Assembly (NCBI RefSeq): GCF_900105755.1
Contig: NZ_FNTQ01000001.1
Location: 7,130,001-7,194,000 of the forward strand
From: Streptomyces sp. Ag109_O5-10
GTDB lineage: Bacteria; Actinomycetota; Actinomycetes; Streptomycetales; Streptomycetaceae
Length of the DNA stretch: 64,000 nucleotides
Direction: 5' to 3'
This document shows positions 25,248 through 33,029 of the stretch, one piece after another; the stretch's first letter is position 1, and each line of letters opens with the position of its first letter. A program made the position numbers and the translations under genes. The notes under the pieces were generated by a model. That model made no database searches and had not been told where the DNA came from. It saw only the letters and a list, made by a program, of their open reading frames with translations.

Positions 25248-25583
25248 ATGGCAGACACGCAGCAGGTTGACACGCAGAAGGCTGACCAGAAGGCCGAGCG
25301 CAGGGTCGCGCGCCTCGCCAAGCGGATCGGGGCCTTCGCCAAGGCCCACGGGGGCGCCGAAGGCCAGGTGGCGTACATCGGCGAACGCGGCGCCCGCATC
25401 GTCCTCGTCGGCGAGGACGGCTTCTGGGGCGACCTGGTGGCCCCGACGTACGAGACCGCCGAGCAGGCGGTCGCCAAGTCCGGCATCACGGTCCACGAGT
25501 CCTTCGACGGCGAGTTCGCGGCGAAGGTGACGACGGGACCGTACGAGTGGAAGCGGATGGCCGGCATTCAGCTCGGCGGCTGA
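25248..25583 (+). CDS. Small conserved hypothetical protein
   Basis: A 111-residue soluble protein I do not recognise beyond a Streptomyces conserved type. The N terminus (ADTQQVDTQKADQKAERRVARLAKR) is charged and probably helical. The rest alternates beta and short helices (GQVAYIGERGARIVLVGEDGFWGDLVAPTYE split by loops). The ATG at 25248 is preferred over an upstream in-frame ATG because it follows a -10 box at leaderless distance and starts the charged helix. It lies 58 bp after ctaB, and a small hairpin follows. Confidence 0.7.
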   Translation: MADTQQVDTQKADQKAERRVARLAKRIGAFAKAHGGAEGQVAYIGERGARIVLVGEDGFWGDLVAPTYETAEQAVAKSGITVHESFDGEFAAKVTTGPYEWKRMAGIQLGG

Positions 25584-25587
25584 TCCG

Positions 25588-25605
25588 GCGCCCCGCCAGG
25601 GGCGC
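25588..25605 (+). terminator. Small GC hairpin
   Basis: Arms GCGCCCC (25588-25594) and GGGGCGC (25599-25605) with a GCCA loop begin 5 nt after the preceding stop. It is a plausible short terminator without a T run. Confidence 0.5.
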
Positions 25606-25749
25606 GGGGCCGTATCCGCGGTGCGGCCGCGCCGCGTGGGCGTGAACACCCACCCACCGGCCCGCGGCCGAAGAACCACCGCACCCCGCGACTTCGATCC
25701 CGTTCACCCGTTAAGACGGTTAAGCAACCGTCGTCCACGGGGAGCCCGG

Positions 25750-26856
25750 ATGATCGAAACGCCGTCCCTGGTGGACCAGTACTGCCACGGCGTCCTCCGT
25801 ACGGAACTGGGCCTCGGCACCTTCGAGGCCCAGCTCGCCCGCACCGAAGGCCCCCCGGCCGCCGGCACCACCCTCTTCGACACCCAGACCGGTTTCGCGG
25901 TACGGCGCTGGTGCCCGCCGCTCCTCGGCCTGGAACCGCACTGCGCACCGGCCCGCTACCTGGCCCGGCGCCGCGAACTCGGCGTCCTGGAGGCCGGCCG
26001 CCGTCTGCTGCGCGGCACCGGCATCACCACCTACCTCGTCGACACCGGCCTGCCCGGCGACCTCACCGGTCCCGCCGAGATGGCCTCGACCGGCGCCGCC
26101 GCGGCCCGCGAGATCGTCCGCCTGGAGCTCCTCGCGGAGCAGGTCGCCGACACCTCAGGCACCGTCGAGTCCTTCCTCGCCAACCTCGCCGAGTCGGTGC
26201 ACGGCGCGGCGGCCAACGCGGTCGCCTTCACCTCCGTCGCCGGACTCCGGCACGGCCTGGCCCTGGCCCCCGAACCCCCCGGCCCCGGCGAGGTGCGAGG
26301 CGCGGCCGGCCGCTGGCTGGCGGACCGCCGGGTCGGCGGCGAGCTGAACGACCCGGTCCTGCTGCGCCACCTGCTCTGGATCGCCGTGGCCTCCGGCCTC
26401 CCGCTCCAGCTGCACGCGGGCCTCGGCGAGCCCGGCGCCCGGATCGACCGCACCGACCCGGTCCTGCTCACCGACTTCGTTCGGGCCACCGCCGGCCTCG
26501 GCACCGACCTGGTCCTGCTGCACGGCTACCCGTACCACCGCCACGCCGCCCACCTCGCCGGCGTCTTCCCGCACGTGTACGCCGACTCGGGCGCGGCCCT
26601 GGTGCGCACCGGCGCCCGCGCCGCGACGATCCTCGCCGAGATCCTGGAACTCGCCCCCTTCGGCAAGATCCTCTTCTCCAGCGGCGCCCATGGCCTGCCC
26701 GAACTGCACGTGGTCGGCGCGCACCTCTTCCGCGAGTCCCTCGCCCGGGTCCTGGGCACCTGGGTCGCCGAGGACGCCTGGTCGCTCGGCGACGCCCAGC
26801 GCGTGGCCAGGCTGATCGCGGCGGGCAACGCGCAGCGGGTGTACGGGCTGGAGTGA
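25750..26856 (+). CDS. FluG-type amidohydrolase-fold protein
   Basis: A 368-residue TIM-barrel protein resembling amidohydrolase family 2, especially the N-terminal domain of fungal FluG. Matching blocks are LQLHAGLGEPGA, DLVLLHGYPYHRHAAHLAGV, PHVYADSGA and GKILFSSGAHGLPE. Metal-site residues look altered: the expected HxH near the N terminus reads DQYCHG, and the usual TDGH aspartate block reads SSGAHG, so one His and the Asp are missing. It may be inactive on typical amides or bind a different metal. GGAG 9 nt before the ATG at 25750 supports the start. A nucleotidyltransferase-like gene follows. Confidence 0.75.
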   Translation: MIETPSLVDQYCHGVLRTELGLGTFEAQLARTEGPPAAGTTLFDTQTGFAVRRWCPPLLGLEPHCAPARYLARRRELGVLEAGRRLLRGTGITTYLVDTGLPGDLTGPAEMASTGAAAAREIVRLELLAEQVADTSGTVESFLANLAESVHGAAANAVAFTSVAGLRHGLALAPEPPGPGEVRGAAGRWLADRRVGGELNDPVLLRHLLWIAVASGLPLQLHAGLGEPGARIDRTDPVLLTDFVRATAGLGTDLVLLHGYPYHRHAAHLAGVFPHVYADSGAALVRTGARAATILAEILELAPFGKILFSSGAHGLPELHVVGAHLFRESLARVLGTWVAEDAWSLGDAQRVARLIAAGNAQRVYGLE

Positions 26857-26897
26857 AACGGGTGCACGGGCCGGAGTGGGCTGTCCAGACTGGGCGC

Positions 26898-27638
26898 ATG
26901 GACACCGAGACGCTCCTGGCCCGCTTCGTCCGCGAACTGTCGGTGCTTGACCCCGTGGCCGTGTGGGCGCACGGCTCGCTCGCCGCGGGCGACGACTACC
27001 AGGAGGGCCGCAGCGACCTGGACCTGATCGCGGTGCTGCCGGGCCCGGTGACCCCGGCCGTCGTGTGGCGGGTCGCCGTGGTGCACGCCCGGCTGCGCAC
27101 GCTGCCGCTCGCCCCCGTCCTGCACTGCACCTATCTGACCCCGCCGACCGCGGCCGACCCAGCCCGCTCCCACCTGACCTGGGCGCACGGACAGCTGTTC
27201 AAACGGCCGGTCAGCCCGGTGACCCGGCGCGAACTGCACGCCTTCGGACGGGTGTTGCACGGCCGGGCGCCGGCCGGCCTGCTGCCACCGGTGACGGACC
27301 GCGAACTGGGCGACTTCGTCGTCCGCGACCAGCGGGACTACTGGCGGCCCGTCGTCGACAAGGTCCCGCCGTGGACCCTGGACGTGTGGGTCGACCTCGG
27401 CCTGATCACCTTCGCCCGCGCCACCGTCACCGCCCGCGAGGGCCGCCTGATCTCCAAACGCGAGGCCCTGGACCTGCTGCCCGCGCTGGGCGCGCCCGCC
27501 GAGGTCGTCGAGGACATCCGCAGCCGCCGCTACGGCGACCCCGCCCCGGCCACCGGGGAGTGGACGGCGCGCCGGGCCCGGCTGACCCGGGACTACTTGG
27601 GCCCGGCGATCGACGCGCTCACGGCTTCGTACGCCTGA
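26898..27638 (+). CDS. Nucleotidyltransferase-domain protein
   Basis: A 246-residue protein with the Pol-beta-like nucleotidyltransferase signature WAHGSLAAGDDYQEGRSDLD (GS, then SDxD metal ligands) at about residues 23-42. The C-terminal half is helical, as in aminoglycoside adenylyltransferases and related DUF4111 proteins. It might transfer AMP to a small molecule; no substrate can be named. There is no ribosome site at ATG 26898; CAGACT 6 nt upstream may serve as a -10 box. Its last 46 bases overlap the end of ctaA on the other strand. Confidence 0.7.
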   Translation: MDTETLLARFVRELSVLDPVAVWAHGSLAAGDDYQEGRSDLDLIAVLPGPVTPAVVWRVAVVHARLRTLPLAPVLHCTYLTPPTAADPARSHLTWAHGQLFKRPVSPVTRRELHAFGRVLHGRAPAGLLPPVTDRELGDFVVRDQRDYWRPVVDKVPPWTLDVWVDLGLITFARATVTAREGRLISKREALDLLPALGAPAEVVEDIRSRRYGDPAPATGEWTARRARLTRDYLGPAIDALTASYA

Positions 27639-28612
27639 GCGGGCACGTCGGCCGTGACCTCGGCGCGTTCCCGCAGCGAGAGCAGGACCCGCAGGACGCC
27701 GATCCACACCAGGCAGGAGCCGAACATGTGCAGGCCAACCAGGACCGTGGGCAGGTGGGTGAAGTACTGGACGTATCCGATCACGCCCTGACCGAGCAGG
27801 ATCAGGAACAGGTCACGGACGCGGTCCCGCGGCCCCTGGGGCGCGCCGACGCCCTTGAGGAAGAACCACAGCGCGAAGGTCAGCGACACCACGATCCAGG
27901 CGAACACCGCGTGCAGTTCGGCGACTCCGGACCAGCTGACGTCGATGCGCTCGACGTCACCGGAGTCGCCCGGGTGCGGTCCCGCGCCGGTCACCACCGT
28001 GCCGGCGGTGATGAGCAGCAGGGTCACGACCACCAGGGCCCACACCAGCTGCTGCACGGCCTTGCCTACCAGCGGACGCGGCTCGCCGTCGCCCTCACGG
28101 GTGCGCTGCCACATCAGGGCGGCGACCGTGATGAGCGCCGTCGCGAGCAGGAAGTGCGCGGCGACGGTGTAGGGGTTGAGGCCGACGAGGACCACGATGC
28201 CGCCGAGGATCGCGTTGCTCATCACGAGCCAGAACTGCGCCCAGCCCAGCCGGGTCAGGCTGCGCCGGAACGGCTTCTGGGACCGGGCCGCGATGATCGC
28301 CCAGCCCACTGCCGCGCACAGCACGTAGGTCAGCATGCGGTTCGTGAACTCGATGGCGCTGTGATAGCTCAGCGCGTCGGTCGGGGTCAGCGAGCCGGCG
28401 GTGCACTCGGGCCAGGTCGGGCAGCCGAGCCCGGAGCCGGTGAGCCGCACGGCGCCGCCGGTGACCACGATGACCACCGACATGACGAGCGCGGCGAGAG
28501 CCGCCCGCCGGACGGTCCGGGGATCCGGCGTCCAGCGGTCGGCGATGAAGGCGAGCGGGTTGCGCAGCGCCGCTACGAGGTCGGTGGGGGTCAGCTTTGG
28601 CACGGGCACCAT
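27593..28612 (-). CDS. ctaA: Heme A synthase (COX15/CtaA)
   Basis: Oxidises the C8 methyl of heme O to give heme A for cytochrome oxidase; partner of CtaB. The 339-residue integral membrane protein has eight predicted helices. Conserved histidines lie in ALSYHSAIEFTNRML (with ExxxR), VAAHFLLAT, VAELHAVFAW and LVGLHMFGS, and the Cys pair loop reads GLGCPTWPEC. ATG 28612 is the family-like start but has no ribosome site. A TACCAT box overlaps it, so a leaderless start at the in-frame GTG 28603 is an alternative. A STAND ATPase ends 25 bp upstream on the same strand. Confidence 0.93.
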   Translation of the reverse strand: MVPVPKLTPTDLVAALRNPLAFIADRWTPDPRTVRRAALAALVMSVVIVVTGGAVRLTGSGLGCPTWPECTAGSLTPTDALSYHSAIEFTNRMLTYVLCAAVGWAIIAARSQKPFRRSLTRLGWAQFWLVMSNAILGGIVVLVGLNPYTVAAHFLLATALITVAALMWQRTREGDGEPRPLVGKAVQQLVWALVVVTLLLITAGTVVTGAGPHPGDSGDVERIDVSWSGVAELHAVFAWIVVSLTFALWFFLKGVGAPQGPRDRVRDLFLILLGQGVIGYVQYFTHLPTVLVGLHMFGSCLVWIGVLRVLLSLRERAEVTADVPAQAYEAVSASIAGPK

Positions 28613-28637
28613 GGTAGGGGGCCGCTTGTGCATGCGT

Positions 28638-31370
28638 TCACGAGGGTGCCGCGTCGGGGGTGATCGACGGGTGCGGCTCGGGCAGCGTCTCGCTGTAGAG
28701 CGCCTCCTTGATCCGGCGGGCTCGGCCACGGAGCTCCGCCTTCGCGGTGGCGTCCGTGGTGCACTGTGCAAGGCGTTCGTACACCGCGACGAGCGAGGGA
28801 TGGCTGTCGCCGAGACGGGTACGGAAGATTTCTTCGGCGAGCAGCAGCGTCTGCTCGGCGTTCACTTCCTCGCCCGTGGAGAGGACGACCGTGCCGCCGG
28901 TGGCGATCAGGGCGGCGCCGAGGCGGGAGAGGGTCTTGGCCCGGTAGGGATGCCCGGCGTCGTAGGATCCGCGGTAGATGGACTCCGCCTCCAGCAGGGC
29001 ATCCAGAGCCTCCTGGTGGCGCCCCTGGGCCAGCCGTAGAGACCCCAGCTTGTTGAGGCAGGCCGCGTACTTGTGTTCCTCGCTCTCGCGGCGTTTGAAG
29101 TGCAGGGCCACCACCGGTCCGAGGAGCGCGTCGGCCTCGTCGAGCCGCTGGCGTGCCTCGCGCATCATCCGGACGCGTCGCATCGGATGGTGGGTCTCCC
29201 GCGCGCGGGTGCGCGCCTCCTCGGCGCGGCGCCGCAGGACGTCCGCCAGGAACTTGCAGACCTGCGAGGTCTCGAAGTCGTCGGTACCGCGGTTGCCGTC
29301 GAAGACCACGAGGGCGGCACGCAGCTTGCGCTCGGCGGTCCCCAGGTCGCCCCGGTCCTGGGCGACGATGGCCCGGTCACGCTGCAGCATCGCCCGGAAG
29401 ACCAGATGGTCGCGGGGCTCCTCACTGCCCTGGCTGGGCATCCGGTCCTCGGCGCCCTGGTAATGTTCCAGCGCCTGCCTCAGCTGCCTCGCGTTGCGAT
29501 GGATCAGGCCGAGTTCCTGCTCGGCGACGGCCCGGTCGAGGTCCTCCCAGCGGGCTTCCGGGCTCTCGTACAGCGAGATGGCGAGTTCCATCGCTTCGAG
29601 AGCCTCGGTGAACTTGGCGCGTTCCCGCAGAATCCCGCCCAGCAGCCGCTGACAGTTGGCCCGGAGCGGAAGAAACCCTGGGACGCCCTCGTGGCTCTCG
29701 CACTCGTCCAACGCCGCACGGCACTCCTGCTCCGCCTTGGCGAGCTGTGCGCGTCGATAGCGCTGGTTGGCCACGGACAGCCGAGCCGTCGTACGCCCCA
29801 GATAGTCGTCGGTGTGCAGACCGCGGAGGACCGCCTCCTGGTTGAAATAGTCCAGGGCGCGGCTCCAGTCGCAGCGGTGTTCCTGGTACTGGCCGACCCG
29901 GTGCAGGAGACGGGCCAGTGCCTGGGGGTCGCGGGCAGCGCCGAGCTCGTGGTCCCCGGCGTCGGCGGCCCAGGCCAGCTCGGCGGTCACCGCCACGACG
30001 TGGGGCATCAGCCCCTCGCACATGATGCGCTGGTCCAGCTGCCACGGTCGTTTCGGGAACGCCGCTTCGAGGAGCTGGACGGCGGCCTGTGACCACAGCA
30101 GTCGCGACTCCTCGTCCATGTCCTGGCGGACGTGGAACTGAACCTGGGGGTGCATGGCGTAGGTGACGGTGTTGAGCCTGCTGTCCCCGGTGCGGCGCAG
30201 CAGCGAGTAGTCGGACAGCCGACGTACCACGTGGTTGAACGCGGCGGGGTCCTCCATGACGTCCCGCAGCGGAGAGGGGACCACCGCTCGGTTGCCCAGC
30301 AGCATGTCCTTGCGTACGTCCTCGGAGGCCAGGAAGGAACAGAGGCGCATGAGGTCCTCGGCAACCGGGTCGGCCGCCGTCACCCGTTCGAAGGCGAGCC
30401 GAAAGGTGACGGCGACGACATTGCGGCCTTTGGGCAGGTCGGGCAGCCGGTGCAGATATTCCGGGACGGAGATCTCCGTCCCGGCGATGTACGCACCAGC
30501 CTGTTCCAGTGCGAGAGGCCACCAGTCCAGTTGCGCACCCAGCTTTTCGAGCTGTCCGTCGCTGCTCTCGTCGTCGACGCGCAACCTGAGGAAGGCGAGA
30601 CCGTCCGCGGCACCGAGATCGGACAGCTCGATCAGGGTAGAGACAGCGCGGTGCCCGTCCCAGCCCTCCCGCTGTTGAGTGGTGATCAGGACCTCGCCGT
30701 GCCCGGCCCGCGGCAGCAGAGACTGACGTGAGTCCTCGCTCTCCTCGTTCAGCGGTCCTATGCTGCCCCGTCGCACGTCGTCGTACACGAGCAACCAGCC
30801 GGGTGAATCACGCAGCTTTCCCCAGAGCCGGTTGAGCATGACGTTCTTGGAGTCGTGCTCCGGAATGCCGAGGCAGGCCGCCAGCTCCAGCAGGTCGCTT
30901 CTGAGCCGCTCGTAACTGGATGCCGACAGCCACCACACCAGGGAACGGTGGTGCCTGAGCCGCTCCTCGGCGTAGGCGGCGGCCAACTGGGACTTGCCGG
31001 CACCGGCCAGCCCGTGGACGACGGCGATCCTGATGCCACCGTTGCGGCGGCCGGGCCGTAACGCCTTCGCGATGTCGCGGAGTTCCTGTTTGCGTCCGGT
31101 GAAGTACCTCGAGGGATCCGGAAGGTTGGGCGGAGGTACGTATAACGAGCCCTGGGCCTCCGCTTCGTCGGAGGAATGCGGGGAGCGGGGGTGGACGACG
31201 AAGTACCCCGAAATCGCCGAGACGCCTCCGAGTACCCCGGCGCTCGAAGCCAGCTCCACAAGCCGAGTACCGTCCGTGTCCTGCGCAATCACGGACAAAA
31301 AGATCGCCACGGCCCCTGTGACGGAGCTGAGGACGGTCTTGAACAGTCGCTTATCGGGCACTATCCGCAT
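28638..31370 (-). CDS. Membrane-anchored NB-ARC/TPR (STAND) ATPase
   Basis: A 910-residue signal-transduction ATPase. Two hydrophobic helices near the N terminus (SVTGAVAIFLSVIAQ and GVLGGVSAISGYFVV) suggest membrane anchoring. Next comes an NB-ARC domain: Walker A HGLAGAGKSQLAAAY (near residue 120), Walker B GWLLVYDDV, sensor EVLITTQQ, and WWPLALEQAGAY, which replaces the usual GLPLAL. Residues 480-900 are tetratricopeptide-like helical repeats. Such proteins oligomerise on ligand binding; some are antiphage sensors, others regulators, and none can be chosen here. ATG 31370 is preferred because GGGGGGAG precedes it; in-frame ATGs at 31394 and 31409 lack good sites. It separates ctaA from other genes and looks like an accessory insertion. 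Confidence 0.85.
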   Translation of the reverse strand: MRIVPDKRLFKTVLSSVTGAVAIFLSVIAQDTDGTRLVELASSAGVLGGVSAISGYFVVHPRSPHSSDEAEAQGSLYVPPPNLPDPSRYFTGRKQELRDIAKALRPGRRNGGIRIAVVHGLAGAGKSQLAAAYAEERLRHHRSLVWWLSASSYERLRSDLLELAACLGIPEHDSKNVMLNRLWGKLRDSPGWLLVYDDVRRGSIGPLNEESEDSRQSLLPRAGHGEVLITTQQREGWDGHRAVSTLIELSDLGAADGLAFLRLRVDDESSDGQLEKLGAQLDWWPLALEQAGAYIAGTEISVPEYLHRLPDLPKGRNVVAVTFRLAFERVTAADPVAEDLMRLCSFLASEDVRKDMLLGNRAVVPSPLRDVMEDPAAFNHVVRRLSDYSLLRRTGDSRLNTVTYAMHPQVQFHVRQDMDEESRLLWSQAAVQLLEAAFPKRPWQLDQRIMCEGLMPHVVAVTAELAWAADAGDHELGAARDPQALARLLHRVGQYQEHRCDWSRALDYFNQEAVLRGLHTDDYLGRTTARLSVANQRYRRAQLAKAEQECRAALDECESHEGVPGFLPLRANCQRLLGGILRERAKFTEALEAMELAISLYESPEARWEDLDRAVAEQELGLIHRNARQLRQALEHYQGAEDRMPSQGSEEPRDHLVFRAMLQRDRAIVAQDRGDLGTAERKLRAALVVFDGNRGTDDFETSQVCKFLADVLRRRAEEARTRARETHHPMRRVRMMREARQRLDEADALLGPVVALHFKRRESEEHKYAACLNKLGSLRLAQGRHQEALDALLEAESIYRGSYDAGHPYRAKTLSRLGAALIATGGTVVLSTGEEVNAEQTLLLAEEIFRTRLGDSHPSLVAVYERLAQCTTDATAKAELRGRARRIKEALYSETLPEPHPSITPDAAPS

Positions 31371-31544
31371 GACGCTCCCCCCGGCTATGCCCATGCTGTA
31401 GCGTCCCATTCTCCTCGCCGGTTCGACCGGCGCCAGAGCAACTGCGCGGAACCAGTCGGCGTCTATGCGGAGTGTCCTGTCCCGGTACTAGGTCGTTAGC
31501 CCGGCGTTCGTTTCGGGCAATCGCGACAACCAGACGGAGGCACG

Positions 31545-33029
31545 GTGCAGTGGCAGCAGGCAGGGCTCGACACCGAGGAGGGGTCTCCTCCGGATCACCC
31601 TCTGCACATCGGTCTGGTCCACTGGTCCTTTCCGCCGTGCGTGGGTGGGGTGGAGACCCATCTCTGGGAGTACTCACGGGCTTTGGTGGCCCGTGGGCAC
31701 CGGGTCACGGTGTTCACGGGGACCCCGAGTCCCGAACGCCCCCGCGAAGGTGTCGAGATGCATGCGCACCGGTTGCTCGACCTGTCCGTGTCGCGCCGTG
31801 ACGACGAGCACGAGGTGCGGGAGCTGGCCGACTGGTTCCGTGCGCACCTCACCCGGGACCGCGATCCCATCCGCCTTGTCCACGGGCACAACCTGCATCA
31901 TTTCTCCAGCGTCCCGGCCCGGGCTCTGAAGAGCCTCCAGAATGAGCTCGGACTGGTCCTGCCGCACACCTACCACAGCATCTGGCGCGATCCGCAGGGC
32001 GAGGAACTGGCCCGGGAGTGTGCTGTCTGGGATGTCCACCACGCGGTGTCCGACTTCCTGGTCAGTGAGTGTGCCGAGGTGCTGAAGAAGCCCGTGGACC
32101 GTACCTATCTGGGCGTGGACACCCAGCCTTATCTCGACGTCCCCGAACTCGGAGAGATCGGACCGCGTCCCGTCGTCCTCCTGCCGGCCCGGCTCATTCC
32201 GAACAAGGGCGCCGCAGTGGCGATCACGATGCTGCGGAAGATCATCGACCGCGGTGCGGAGCGTACGGCCGGCACCCCACCGGTCAGGCCTCGTCTGGTT
32301 CTGACCGATCCGGCCTCCACGGTCGACTTCCATCATGAGAAGAGCGGCTTCCGCGCCACTCTGGAACGGCTCGCCCGGGACCACGGGCTCCGCGAGGGGG
32401 AGGGGCAGGACGTCGAGTTCCGGCAGGCGGGCGTCGACGACATGCGCAAGCTCTACGAGGAGGCGGCGGTCGTCGTCTACCCGTCCCGGTTCGACGAGCC
32501 CATGGGGCTCGCCCCGCTGGAGGCGATGTGCGCGGCCCGGCCCGTGGTCGCCACCGGCGTCGGCGGCCTGGGCGAGGGCGGAAGCACTCTGGTCCCGCCC
32601 TGTGAGGACGAGGACGCGCTGGCCTCCCAGTTCGCCGACCTGGTGTGGGGGCTGCTCGCAGAGCCGGACGCGGCCAGGAAGGCCGGCCACTTCGCCCGTG
32701 AACACGTCAGGGACCGCTTCGACCTGGTGCGCGTCTACGTCGAGCCCATGATTGCCGAGTACGCCCGTCTCCTCGGTGCGCCTGCTCAGCCCGTCACGTA
32801 TCGCCACCCCTCGGGCAGTTCGGGAACCGAGCAGCCGCCGTCCTCGGTGACCTCGACCGTGAGCGGCCGGCCGGCCAGCACCAGTCCCCGCACCTTGATC
32901 GGTACCCGCATCGCGGGTCTCGCTGCGAGAGTCCTGCGGGCGGTGTCGGGCCGCAGCCCCAGCAGTGCGGCCAGCACAGCCACCCCGGACGCCGCCGACC
33001 AGCCCTGCGGTCGGCAGGCGGCGGGATAG
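31545..33029 (+). CDS. GT4-family glycosyltransferase
   Basis: A 494-residue GT-B glycosyltransferase. It starts with IGLVHWSFPPCVGGVETHLWE (acceptor-side glycine loop) and has the GT4 donor motif FDEPMGLAPLEAMCAARPVVATG (split here as FDEPMGLAPLEAMC and ARPVVATG). The domain ends near residue 415; the last 80 residues (rich in Ser, Pro, Thr) are encoded antisense to the 3' end of the downstream glucosidase gene and look like translated shadow sequence. GTG 31545 has GGAGG 4 nt upstream. The convergent debranching-type enzyme suggests a shared sugar polymer or glycoside pathway, which is inference. Confidence 0.88.
   Translation: MQWQQAGLDTEEGSPPDHPLHIGLVHWSFPPCVGGVETHLWEYSRALVARGHRVTVFTGTPSPERPREGVEMHAHRLLDLSVSRRDDEHEVRELADWFRAHLTRDRDPIRLVHGHNLHHFSSVPARALKSLQNELGLVLPHTYHSIWRDPQGEELARECAVWDVHHAVSDFLVSECAEVLKKPVDRTYLGVDTQPYLDVPELGEIGPRPVVLLPARLIPNKGAAVAITMLRKIIDRGAERTAGTPPVRPRLVLTDPASTVDFHHEKSGFRATLERLARDHGLREGEGQDVEFRQAGVDDMRKLYEEAAVVVYPSRFDEPMGLAPLEAMCAARPVVATGVGGLGEGGSTLVPPCEDEDALASQFADLVWGLLAEPDAARKAGHFAREHVRDRFDLVRVYVEPMIAEYARLLGAPAQPVTYRHPSGSSGTEQPPSSVTSTVSGRPASTSPRTLIGTRIAGLAARVLRAVSGRSPSSAASTATPDAADQPCGRQAAG

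Noticed and set aside
25706..25720. A PHO-box-like GTTCACCCGTT before the amidohydrolase gene
   Set aside because: Only one unit is present; the 11-bp neighbours on both sides do not match, so a PhoP site is not supported.
28603..28616. TACCAT as the definite promoter of ctaA with a start at GTG 28603
   Set aside because: No -35 is visible and the family usually begins with the residues encoded from ATG 28612; kept only as an alternative.
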